DNA from: Neoarius graeffei
Lineage: Eukaryota > Chordata > Actinopteri > Siluriformes > Ariidae
Assembly (NCBI RefSeq): GCF_027579695.1
Contig: NC_083579.1
Span: 69,514,871 to 69,578,870 of the forward strand
Length of the DNA: 64,000 nt
Reading direction: 5' to 3'
The translations under genes and the position numbers were made by a program. Shown here one piece after another: positions 45,161 through 55,649 of the stretch. The notes under the pieces were generated by a model. The model was not told where the DNA came from and did not search any database. It was given only the letters and a program-made list of their open reading frames with translations. The number at the start of each line of letters is the position of its first letter. Position 1 is the first letter of the stretch.

Positions 45161-45869
45161 CTCTGGCTTTTCAGTCACAAAGTTTAGATTAGACCACCCT
45201 AAGAAAGACCAGAATCCCTGATACCCAGCCATTCCAATTGGACTGAGCCCCAACTTTGTGCCTTGAAAGGGAATGTCCAAATTGCCAAGGCTTTCCAGGC
45301 CACTCTGGACCAAGGTCAACAATCTGCCGATCACAATTACTATCAGAGCCAACACTTTGGCCACCAGAGAGATAACCTGAATGGCCAGAGTGAAGCAAAC
45401 GTTCAGCATATTGATGGTAGCGACCACCAAAATGCACACCACTGCTATACTGTACATTTCACCATCAATGTAAGTTAAATGCAGCCTGGATAAAAAGGTG
45501 CCACAGCATACTAAACTAAACTCAGGGCCATGGCTGTGATACCTACCAGCTTCAACACAATTATAAACATGAATACAACAAAGAATGCAGGCAATGGTCC
45601 ATAGATTCTCAGGACATAGATGAATTCACCTCCGGATTCTCTGGAGATGGTGCCAAGTTCTGCATAAGTGAGCACAGAACAGAGAGTCACCAGGCCACAC
45701 ACACAGCCCAGATGATCAGCCTCATTCCAGCACTTCAAACGTTGGACATCACAAACCAAAGGGACATAAAGAGCCCTGATTCTATCATAGTGCCAGCAGC
45801 AAGAGACACTATGCTCATTAACCTCACCTCCCGCTTCAGCTTCAGCCTTTTATACTCTCTTCTTTTCAT
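45161..45869 (-). pseudogene. SLC7 copy 2 exon 1, broken
   Basis: It aligns with exon 1 of copy 1 along its full length, starting MKRREYKRLKLKREV and ending with KPE before a GTGAGA donor. It has an in-frame TGA at codon 45 (45735-45737), a two-base TG gain near 45695-45707, a further frame break near 45460-45510 and a three-codon loss before the donor. Gly30 of the IGSGIF substrate loop is changed to Glu. The position of the heavy-chain cysteine is out of frame. It cannot encode a working first half. Confidence 0.9.
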
Positions 45870-46685
45870 GATAAAAGTGAAAATGAGCTTACCAAAGTTT
45901 TACCAGAGTTTTATTAAAGGAGAAAAAATGAAAGGAGGAAAGAAAGATGGATTAGTAAGAAATCATCTATTTTTTTAAAAGTTAAATATTAAAATTCAGG
46001 GCTGCTTGGGAAAAAAGTAACATAAAAAGCTTTCTTTGATACATTAGAATAAAAATTGTAGAAAGTAAATCAGAAGCACAGCCATGTCTTACCGAATTGC
46101 CCTAAGTCATTCAAGTTGTGTGCAGTCAAATCTGATCATTAAAAAAAAATGTACGAATACAAAATTCACTGGAAGTTTCTGTATTCATTAACTTCATCTT
46201 TGTCAAAACTGTATAATCAAATAATCAATAATTATAAACAAGTACAGTAAGTAGAACAGTATAATCAAAAACAATTAAAATCAAATAACATCGATAATCG
46301 CATTGTGCAGTGGGACCCTCGCCTAAAAAATATTGGTAATGGGGCTTAGTATCAACATATACACTGGCAAAGGTGTTTGGATCAAGAGGGGTTTTTTTTG
46401 CCTTCATATCACACAGTATAATGGCTACAGAATGTGGGTCTTTGCAGTTGCTTGGGTCTGTGATCAATTTCAAACCTACAGTACATTCTAGGATTGGACC
46501 AAACTGATCATGAGCCTTTGATCACAAAATTTGGTTTGTATTGGCTTGATTTACTTCCTTGGATCTTGGATAACTGTAGTCTGTTGAACGCTTTCCTTTT
46601 ATTGTCTCAAGGCTGCCAACACTTGCCTAAAATTAATTTTATTATAAATTCTACTGTATGTACCTGAGGATAAATGACCCGAACC
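45870..46685. other. Upstream flank of transporter copy 2
   Basis: The bases just upstream of the old start (GTGAAAATGAGCTTA) match copy 1. Further up the text is AT-rich with no gene recognised. Exons 2-6 of transporter copy 3 were looked for here and not found. Confidence 0.4.
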
Positions 46686-46808
46686 CATAACTACGCCATT
46701 GCTTGTTTAGCGCAATGCTTAATGGCGATACCGGGGGTCAGCTCCACCGTATTGTTTACTTTTTGCTTTTGTTAAACACTACATTGTTCTGTCTAACTAG
46801 TTTTAACC

Positions 46809-47197
46809 ATGCCTAAAGTGAATTGCTATGTGTCTTACTGTGTCTCCACAACAAAGAGAACACCTAATTTGAACTTTTATCAGCTGCCAGTCGAGAAGAA
46901 GAGAAGAAAGAAATGGATAAGTTTAATCCGCAAGGAAAACCTTCGAACTGAATCGAAATGGACAAGTGTTTGTAGCTTACATTTCTCTGCTGGGATAAAG
47001 ACATACTTAAACTGTGACCCAGCAATATTTCCATGGTCTGTGGAACGGCCTTCAGTTATAGATTATAACAATCGACACTGTTCATCGTCTGAAACTAGTG
47101 ATATTCCAAAGCCTGTAAAACAAAGAAACATTCTTCAGCCTTTGCCTCTCAATGTCCTGAAGCACTCGGCAGCCGAACGAGCCTGTCAGACCAATAA
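46809..47197 (+). CDS. THAP-domain protein, interrupted
   Basis: The frame starts MPKVNCYVSYCVSTTKRTPN and has the C2CH zinc ligands Cys6, Cys11, Cys55 and His58 (VCSLHF), with the conserved Trp-containing KKWISLI between and PAIFPW at the end of the domain. THAP domains bind DNA and occur in transposases and host regulators. The ORF is open for about 130 codons until a MITE enters at 47198. Past the MITE only about 20 more codons remain open. It could be a transposase N-terminus or a first exon of a THAP gene. Confidence 0.75.
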
Positions 47198-47881
47198 TGC
47201 TGCTTTTCCACTACCAACGCGGCTGAGTTGGGCTGAGCCGTGCCGTGCTGAATCGGGCTGAGTCAAGCTGAGCGGGGCTGTTGGAGTTGCATTTCGACTA
47301 CAACTGCGCTGAACCGTGCTGGCTGGAAGTGGGTGGACACATTGGGTGGAGTTAGCGAAAGTGGGTGGACGTCACGTGATGTCGTTAGGCGGCGCAAACA
47401 GTGACATCAGTGATCTTTTAAGCGGTAGTCTCACGACCCGGATAGTAAACAATAAACATGGAGTCGTTAGTGTTGCTGGTCTTGGTGCTGTGGCTTGTTG
47501 TCACCGACAACGCCAACAGACACTGGCAAGAGCATATAGATGAGGCGAGGCGCATAAGGCTTCAGAAATTCTCGTAATTCGTAATTCTTCTTCTTCCGGG
47601 TTTACGGTGTTTACAGATCCCAGCGTGCTCGCGGGGCGTGTGTGGGCATGTGAGGACACTCCTCCTCACCAATCAGTGCACAGGGGAGTGTCTCCTCACG
47701 CCCCTAGCCCTACTCGGCTTGGTTTGGCTCGCTTCAGCCCTACTCCAAAACCATGCGAGTTTTGGGTGCTAAGCAGGGCTGAAGCAAGCTGAGTCGTGCT
47801 GCTCTAAGGTAGTCGAAACGCGAGCCATGTCGGGCTGAAGTGAGCTGAAGTGAGCTGAAAAAGGGTAGTGGAAAAGGGCCA
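47198..47881 (+). mobile_element. Harbinger-type non-autonomous element, second copy
   Basis: Same element as 8655-9344 in the opposite orientation, 684 bp, flanked by TAA at 47195-47197 and 47882-47884. Ends TGCTGCTTTTCCACTACC and complement are inverted. The short ORF starting MESLVLLVLVLWLVV is kept near 47458 and stops at about 47575. It interrupts the THAP ORF. Confidence 0.85.
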
Positions 47882-48459
47882 TAAAACTCCCAAACTACAA
47901 AGGGTTCTCTTTTGGGTGTGTATAATGTTCAGTGTACCTCACTAGTGGCATTTATTGAAGAAAATGCATTTATACTGAACATGACACGGCAGATCAGCGG
48001 GCTTCCAAAGATTTTTTTTGCAATGTTTCCTGATATCAAGTTTTATTTAACTAATCACTCATTTATCACTTGGACCGTTATTCACCCACGAATCCCACGA
48101 GAGCACTGCGCCGAGCCAATTCCCAATATTCAGATAGATTTGTTTTCTTGATAAAGTTTAGCTGGTGCAATATATGTCCTCAGAAATAAGACATTCTGAG
48201 ATTTGATGTTGTTGTTGTACAGTGTGGTACACTCGGTCTCAACTCTTACCTTCTCACCAAACTTGATTTGGATTCCGATTTTCCTGCTGCAAACCCTCGA
48301 CATGTTATCTACCTCTTTAAATCACCAATTTCATTGTTTACCATGACAGAGCACGGCAAAATCGCTCCTCTCACATCACTCTCACATCAGATTAATCTGA
48401 TGTCCATCATATTGCTCAACTACAATGCATTGCAGTAAACAAGTGATGACGTAGTTATG

Positions 48460-49033
48460 CTTGGGGGCTACACAACTAAAATGTGTCTATAATTTCCACT
48501 CAAATAATTTTGCTGGCATGTGACTATTTAACGAATCGGGCACTGATTTTTTTCCACACATCTTCATACACACAACAACCTCCTTACTAATGTCTAATGG
48601 ATTCACCACCATTATGACAGTTGTAGACAGATTTTCTAATACCAGTGTTTTCACACAGCTATAAAGAAAGCAGAACTGTATATACAGTACCTGCTGTTAT
48701 ATAAGTGGCCCATGTTTATTTGTTAAATGTAGTCCATCATCAGAAAATTCAGATCATATTCAAAATTCAACCACATAGCTGCAGAAGAGCAGTACCACCT
48801 CTTTGATGTTGTCAAACAGTTTGTCCACAAAGGACTAAGAGAATAGCTGCATTAATAGAGGTTACATGGATCACATTCATATTTCCAGATAAGTTTCATA
48901 CTATCTTGAACTCCATACTAGGTCCAAAATCTCACCCATTTTTAATGCTTCAATATTCAAACTTGTGGTCTTATCCTCTCGGGCTCCCAGGTCTGTGGAC
49001 ACACTCTCTCCAATGCTTGATGTAGGTGATATA
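48460..49033. other. Unassigned sequence
   Basis: AT-rich text with no recognised gene or repeat between the THAP element and the next Tc1. Confidence 0.4.
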
Positions 49034-50685
49034 CAGTGGTATGCAAAAGTTTGGGCACTCCTGGTCAAAATTGCTGTTACTGTGAACAGTTAGCAAGTTG
49101 AAGATGAAATGATCTCCAAAAGGCATAAAGTTAAAGATGATTCATTCCCTTTATATTTTAAGCAAAAACAATTTTTTATTTTCATCTTTTACATTTTCAA
49201 AATGACAAAAAAGGAAAAGGGCCCGAAGCAAAAGTTTGGGCACCCTGCATGGTTAGTACCTAGTAACATCCCCTTTGGCAAGTACCACAGCTTGTAAACA
49301 CTTTTTGTAGCCAGCTAATAATCTTTCAGTTCTTACCTGGGGGATTTTCACACATTCGTCCTTGCAAAAGGTTTCCAGTTCTACAAGCTTCTTGGGCTGT
49401 CTTGCATGCACTACTCTTTTGAGATCTATCCACAGATTTTCAATGATGTTTAGGTCAGGGGACTGTGAGGGCCAGGGCAAAACCTTCAGCTTGTGCCTCT
49501 TGAGGTATTCCATTGTAGATTTTGAGGTGCGTTTTGGATCATCGTCTTATTGTAGGACCCATCCTCTTTTTAACTTCAACTTTTTTACAGATGGTGTGAT
49601 GTTTGCTTCCAGAATTTGCTGGTATTTATTCGAATCCATGCTTCCCTCGACCAATGAAATGTGCCCTGTGCTACCGGCTGCAACACAACCCCAAAGCATG
49701 ATCGATCCACACCCATGCTTCAGAGTTGGAGAGGGGTTCTTTTCCTGGAATTTGGCACTCTTTTTTTCTCCAAACATACCTTTGCACATTGTGGCCAAAA
49801 AGTTCTATTTTGATTTCATCAGTCCACAGGACTTGTTTCCAAAATGCATCAGGCTTATTTAGATGTTCATTTGCAAACTTCAGATGCTGAATTTTGTGGC
49901 TAGGACTCAGGAAAGGTTTTCTTCTGATGACTCTCCCATGAAGGTCATATTTGTTCAGGTGTTGCTGCATTGTAGAACAGTGCATCACCACTCCAGGGTC
50001 TGCTAAATCTTTCTGAAGGTCTTTTGCAGTCAAACAGGGTTTTTTATTTGCCTTTCTAGCAATCCAACAAGCAGTTCTTTCAGAAAGTTTTCTTCAACTT
50101 CCAGACCTCACCTTGATCTCCACTGTTTCTGTTAACTGCCATTTCTTGATAACACTACAATCTGAGGAAACAGCGACCTGAAAACACTTTGCTATGTTCT
50201 TGTAGCCTTCTCCTGCTTTGTGAGCATCAATTATTTTATTATTCAGAATGCGAGGGAGTTGCCCATGGCTGTTGATTTTAGGGACAAGTTTGAGGAGTAA
50301 GAGAATTTATACAGCTTTGAAATCTGCATCATCTGACCTTTCCTAATGAAGAATTTAAACAAGCCACAGCTCAATAAGCTAATTAAGGTCTGGAATCTTG
50401 GTAAAAGTTACCTGAGAACTCAAATGTTCCCTCCGGGGATTAATAAAGTAATTCTGATTCTGAAATGTATTGGGGTGCCCAAACTTTCGCATGGCGTTCC
50501 TTTTCTTTTTTCACTCTCCAATTGTACAAAACAAAAATAATACACAAATCTTTCAGAAAATGCTGAAAAGAAATGTGTCGTCTTTACCTTTATGCCTTTT
50601 GGTGATCAGTTCATCTTCTGCTCACTTAACTATTCACAGTAACAGACATTTTCAATAAGGGTGCCCAAACTTTTGCATGCCACTG
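49034..50685 (-). mobile_element. Tc1 transposon (third long family)
   Basis: Ends CAGTGGTATGCAAAAGTTTG and the complement of GCATGCCACTG lie between TA at 49032-49033 and 50686-50687. The transposase is on the minus strand and is degenerate. Confidence 0.92.
49253..50270 (-). pseudogene. Tc1 transposase, degenerate
   Basis: N-terminal text IIDAHKAGEGYKNIAKCFQV near 50180-50235 is followed by stops. The middle reads HCSTMQQHLNKYDLHGRVIR, KQVLWTDEIKIELFG, KHGCGSIMLWGCVAAGSTGH and WVLQ before a stop at about 49546. The last part has VLPWPSQSPDLNIIENLWID and ends LAKGDVTRY. The catalytic segments are all visible but lie in two or more frames. Confidence 0.85.
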
Positions 50686-50687
50686 TA

Positions 50688-51339
50688 GATGGGTACAACT
50701 CAGGTTAAGAGGTAAGAGTTTCTGCAGAAGACATCCTGGGCTGCTTCTTGATCACCTCCATTTCTGAGGAACACATCCACATCTGAAGAACATCCTTCTA
50801 ATTCTGGAGTTGTCTATAGTACCTGAAAGGGATGGAATTACTCCATCTTCCAATGTAATAGTAATGCTGTCCCAATAGAGTTCTTTAGTTGTGTCATCTG
50901 TGCCCTATTTGGAAAGGCTAAGTATTCTACCTAATGAAGTCAAGATAAACTAAGCTAAACGAAACTCAAAAGGTAAGTATGCACCTTTATCTAGTTTCTC
51001 ATATTAGTTTCACAGTGTACAGTAGATTGCATACTCACTTATACATCAATCCAAGTGCTCAATTTATGTTTGCTTCTATACAACTTGAATGAATAATCAG
51101 TGAGTCTAAATTCAAAATGTTTTATTCACAAATGTACATGGATGTCTAAAGACAAGCTGGTGAAAAGCACAATGAGGTCTGTCTGCTGGATTCCATGAGT
51201 CACAGAAAGGGCTTGATCACAGATATTACAACCAAAATAGCAGGGAAATGCTCAAGGACAGTGGAATAATGAATACTGATGAATATAAACAGAATCCATG
51301 ACACTGCATATTTCACTGATAAATAATAATGATAATACA
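50688..51339. other. Unassigned sequence
   Basis: No gene, RNA or repeat family recognised. The text was searched for transporter exons and none was found. Confidence 0.4.
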
Positions 51340-52392
51340 TTTTATTTATAAGCGCCTTTCAAGGTACCCAAAGACACTGAACAGTAAAAAACAACAATAA
51401 GATAAGAACAACAATAATAAAAATCATGAGAAATCCATAATGATAATAACGTTATTAAAAATCAAACAGAAAAGGCCAAGCTAAAAAGATGTGTTTTTAG
51501 CTGTTTTTTGAAAGTGGACAGTGTTGAGCATTGGCGCAACGCTAGTGGCAGGGCATTCCACAGCTTAGGGCCATTAACACTGAAAGCCCTGTCACCCATA
51601 GAGCAGAGCCGAGAGTAAGGGACTACTAATAGGTGGACATCTGTGGAACGAAGATTTAGAGGTAGCTGATATGGAGTTAGGAGATTTGATAAATAGGGAG
51701 GGGCCAGGTTATGTAGGGATTTGTAGACAAGCAGGATAATTTTGTACTGGATGCGGTATTTGACTGGGAGCCAATGCAGGTTGTAGAGAATAGGAGTAAT
51801 ATGATCCCAGGGCCTGGTGTGAGTGAGTACCCTAGCAGCTGAGTTTTGGACATATTGCAGCCTATTTAGTCGCTTGGCTGGGATGCCATTGAGTAGGGCA
51901 TTGCAGTAGTCCAGTCTTGAGGTGATAAAAGTATGTATCAGCTGCAGATGAAGTTAATGTATGTTTCAGCTGCAGATGTATGTTTCAGCTGCAGATGAAG
52001 TTAAAGAGGGATGAAGTTTCGAGAGACTTTTCAGGTGAAAGAAAGCTGTTTTAGTAATATTTTTAATGTGTGAGTCAAAAGAGAGAGTAGAGTCCAGAAT
52101 AACACCCAGATTTCTTACTTCAACAGTAGTGAAGGTGAAATAACCAGGAATAGATAGCTGTGAGTGCTCCAGTTTTTTCAAGATAGAAGGAGTGGAAATG
52201 AGGATGGCTTCTGTTTTATCTTGATTTAGTTTAAGAAAGTTCTGCACCATCCAGTTGTTAACTGCATTTAGACAGTTGACCAGATTGGACGGAGGGAGTG
52301 GGTGAGAGGGTTTGGTTTGAATGTAAATTTAGGTGTCATCTGCATAACAGTGAAAGTTGAGCCCATAATGCTGTATTATGTGGCCAAGAGGG

Positions 52393-52510
52393 TAGGGCTG
52401 TTCGATGTCCCCTTAATTGGCATCGACGATGTTTACAGTGCAAACATCGTGATGGATGATCATATTGTGGGCGGGGGGGGGGGGGGATTTTAATACCACA
52501 TTATTAAATA

Positions 52511-52549
<39 letters not shown>

Positions 52550-53895
52550 AAGTATTAGATACTCATCCGAGGCTTTGGCACGTAAAGAAAAAAAAGCGCT
52601 AGGTGATGTGGAATATTTGGCCTTGATAACGGATATGTGGTCCAGCTGCAACATGATGCCCTATATGTCAGCTACCGTACATTATGTGGACCGAGAGTGG
52701 GCAATGCAGTCCAAATGCCTGCAGACGAGTTTCATGCCAGAGACACATTCAGCGGACAATTTAGAAGACGCATTGCGCGAGACACTTGCCAAATGGAAAA
52801 TAGAGGAGAAAAAGATCGCCTGTATAACAACGGGGCGAATATTGTCACAGCCATCAGGCAATTGAAATGGCCGTGGTTAAGTTGTTTTGGGCACAATTTG
52901 AACCTGGCCATAACCAACTCGCTTGCGCAACAGAGGGCCAGTACAGACCGAGCATTTGGAGTTTGCCGAGCAGTCAACACTGCGTTTGCACACAGCTGGC
53001 TTCGGAGAAATGAGCTGTGCAAAGCGCAGGTGGAAATGAACCTCCCCGAGCACTCACTGATCACGGTAAGACATTAATCTGCTCTAACAATGAAAGACTA
53101 GTATTCAAACTATGAGAAGAAACTACACTTAAGCTATTACTCATTGTTTATTTACACCATATCAATTGAAGATGCGTTTCGGCCTTTAGTGCACACTTGA
53201 ACGCACTAATTTTTCCAATTTATTAGTGTTTGAATTATTGCGCCAGCTTTTAAAATCATGATTTAATATTGTTTTTTTTTTTTTTTTTTACTGTCTTTAC
53301 ATTTATCAGAATCACCTTCATTCTTCCATTTGGTTTGACATTATGGCTTAGAGTGGACCATTCTGTGTCTGAAAGTAGGCCTATTTACCAGATTAAAGTT
53401 ATTTGACTTCTGCCGAAGTCTGTGCTTCACTGCCGTTTGATAAGGTGCAATATTTCCCGACTGAAGTCATTAATAGTGGCTATTTGTTTGAACAACATGA
53501 CAAATTTTACATTAAAAGTATAGTGTAGGCTAAAAAATGAAGTCAAAATTTATTATTAGTAGCATACAGTATTTGTGTAACCACATGTTATGTTCACTAG
53601 CACGTCCCTGCACCATAGCCTACGTGAACAAGCGGTAATAGGATATTACTTTATAATGATTTATATAATTATGTATTTATATATACTTATATGTTATATA
53701 ATATATTTATATATTAAACAAAACTAACTAACTAAACTAACAAAAAAATAACTTTTTAGGTTAAATAGGCCCAGATGATACCGTAGATGCATGTTTATGA
53801 CAGGAGGGGGCGTGGTATCACGATGGTGGCTCTCCATCGTGATGGATGACCACCATCGTCGATGGATGATGGCATCGTCTATCGGCACAGCCCTA
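52393..53895 (+). mobile_element. hAT (Ac/ZBED1-like) transposon, internally deleted
   Basis: Ends TAGGGCTGTTCGATGTCC and complement TAGGGCTGTGCCGATAG are inverted, with an exact 8-bp duplication CAAGAGGG at 52385-52392 and 53896-53903. A G run lies at 52470-52486 and an ATT run at 52508-52548 where the start of the gene should be. Near the right end GATGGATGA and CCATCG words repeat. Confidence 0.92.
52575..53077 (+). pseudogene. ZBED1-like hAT transposase fragment
   Basis: Two overlapping frames carry the central part of an Ac-type transposase. The first reads EYLALITDMWSSCNMMPYMS (with the catalytic Asp of TDMW), ATVHYVDREWAMQSKCLQTS and WKIEEKKIACITT. The second continues with GANIVTAIRQLKWPWLSCFG and HNLNLAITNSLAQQRASTDR, which holds the CxxH-like CFGH element. 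One base separates the frames near 52830. The BED finger and the C-terminal dimerisation region are missing. A GTAAGA donor follows at about 53066. Confidence 0.85.
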
Positions 53896-54346
53896 CAAGA
53901 GGGAGGATGTATATTACAAATAGTAAGGGTCCCAGGACAGAGCCCTGAGGGACACCATGAAGAAGGGGTGATTTAGGGGATCTAAAGTCTCCAATTGACA
54001 CAAACTGTTCTCTCATGGTAAGATAAGATTTGAACCAGGATAAAGAAGAACCAGTGATGCCAAGCAGATTTTCTAAGCGGCTCAATAAAAGATTGTGACA
54101 TACAGTGTCAAAAGCTGCTGTCAATAAACAGACCTGAGAATCACAGCTCCACACCAGAGATAAAGTGGTAATAAGTCATCTGTCACACTCTCAAATGATA
54201 ATGCATGATTTCTATCTGCACCACTGTTAAAGTTGCCTTTTATAATTTCTCATGTTAATTTCACTTTATGAACTACATGCAACAAAACAGTGATTTACTA
54301 CTATTATTTTCTTCATCATGTTTCTTTACCATAAGATAAGAATTAC

Positions 54347-55045
54347 CTCAGGACGCTTAAGCTCTTCAGTCACAGAGTTCAGGTTGTTCCAGCCATCGTA
54401 GGACCACAAACACTGATAAAAAGCCATTCCAATTACACCAATGCTTTGATTGGTCCCCTCAAATGAATTTTGAAGATTACTGGTGTTTCCTTGAATAAGC
54501 AACACCACACCACCGATGGAAATAACCACCAGTCCAAAAAATTTTGCTGCCATGAGGATTGTACTGACAGCTATGGAAAAACGCACACTCAGGCAGTTCA
54601 CTATGGCCAAGATTAAGAGGCCAACAGCAGCTACAGACTTCACCACCACATCTGGAGGTGCACAGTTTTCATAGAAGGGTGCGGCAGCGTTCTGGGCAAA
54701 GCTGAGAGCCACTCCAGCCATACTGGTTGGCCTCACAACCAGCACAGAGGTGAAGGCAAAAATAAAAGCCATCAGGTTGCCTGAAGTGCGTATTATATAG
54801 ATGTATTCACCTCCAGATTCACGGATTACTGTTCCTAGCTCAGCATAACTCAGTGATGCCAGCATTGCCAACAACCCACAGCAGGTCCAGATCACCAAGC
54901 TAGCCCCAGGACTCCCGATGTTCAGCAGTACAGTTTGTGGGGACATGAAGATCCCTGAGCCAATCATGACCCCTGCGACAAGGGAGATTCCTCCCATCAG
55001 TCCCACCTCTGACTTTAGCTGAAGTTTCTTAGATGTGATGTCCAT
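54347..55045 (-). CDS. SLC7 b(0,+)AT-like transporter exon 1 (copy 3)
   Basis: An open exon of 233 codons starts MDITSKKLQLKSEVGLMGGI and ends EELKRPE before a GTAATT donor in phase 0. It covers helices 1-6. The substrate loop IGSGIF is intact, and Cys128 (FYENC) sits where the SLC3 heavy chain should attach. FEGTNQSIGVIGMAFYQCLW and SYDGWNNLNSVTEEL match b(0,+)AT closely, more so than copy 1. No exon 2-6 homologue lies between here and copy 2. The next compatible acceptor is copy 2 exon 2 at 44943, which gives a full-length frame. It may be the start of a split gene or a truncated duplicate. Confidence 0.85.
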
Positions 55046-55396
55046 GTCTGTATGTGTATAAGCAAGTGGGTTTCAGTGCATATACATTTCACAGACGCTG
55101 CAAGATGTTATGTGCAGTTACTAAGCCAGTTAATAATTACAGGCTTGAAGGCACATTTATACTTAACCCTCTAGTCACTATAAGCTATCGAGAAAGAGAA
55201 ACTATGCTCATGTCAGGCCACTTGTTAAACTTCTTATGTAATGTCTTCCTCCTTTGGTCATGACTTTATGTTAAAGTGTTATAAAATTATGAAAGGTTAC
55301 ACAAGTCTTTTCTGTTCAAAAAGCTCTTGTTTTTGAATAGCCCATCAGTAACAAAATGACAAAGTTTTTATGAGATAACCTTAGCAGTCAAACTAT

Positions 55397-55513
55397 CCAT
55401 CCATCCATTATCTGTAGCCACTTATCCTGGCCAACAGGGTCGCAGGCAAGCTGGAGCCTATCCCAGCTGACTATGGGCGAGAGGCAGGGTACACCCTGGA
55501 CAAGTAGCCAGGT
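55397..55513 (-). mobile_element. tRNA-derived SINE (type A), tail fragment
   Basis: Only the tail is present, in minus orientation, with the 13-bp duplication GCAGTCAAACTAT at 55384-55396 and 55514-55526. It lies 350 bp upstream of transporter copy 3. Confidence 0.88.
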
Positions 55514-55649
55514 GCAGTCAAACTATTAAAACCTTATTTTACTCCATAAGTTTTCAGTGTTCACATAAATATCTAAACCTGATCAAGACTGAGCAAATAG
55601 TCAAAACAATGAGTAGTGTTAAAAGCTATCTAGATATATAACATACCTG

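Larger units (their letters stand above)
46686..48459 (+). mobile_element. Putative THAP-domain DNA transposon remnant
   Basis: Inverted repeats of 33 bp lie at 46686-46718 and 48427-48459. They begin CATAACTACG, share CTTGTTTA and end GCAATGC, with 28 of 33 positions identical. Between them is a THAP-domain ORF on the plus strand and a Harbinger MITE. P elements and Kolobok elements carry THAP transposases, so a P-like or Kolobok-like origin is plausible. No clean target duplication was found and the catalytic region is absent or unreadable. Confidence 0.55.
51340..54154 (-). mobile_element. L2-type LINE (second subfamily), split by a hAT element
   Basis: On the minus strand the part at 54154-53896 encodes AAFDTVCHNLLLSRLENLLG, LSWFKSYLTMREQFVSIGDF and GVPQGSVLGPLLFVIYI. 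After the hAT, 52384-51480 continues with MVQNFLKLNQDKTEAILIST, VRNLGVILDSTLSFDSHIKN, LHWLPVKYRIQYKIILLVYK and GPKLWNALPLALRQCSTLST. The 3' end holds AGGCGCTTATAAATAAAATG. A TATGTTTCAGCTGCAGATG unit is repeated at 51930-52000. The active-site DD region is degenerate. Confidence 0.82.

Noticed and set aside
46225-46473. 82-codon minus-strand frame containing FASVYVDTKPHYQYFL
   Set aside because: No homology I can recognise, no splice context and AT-rich flanks; likely chance.
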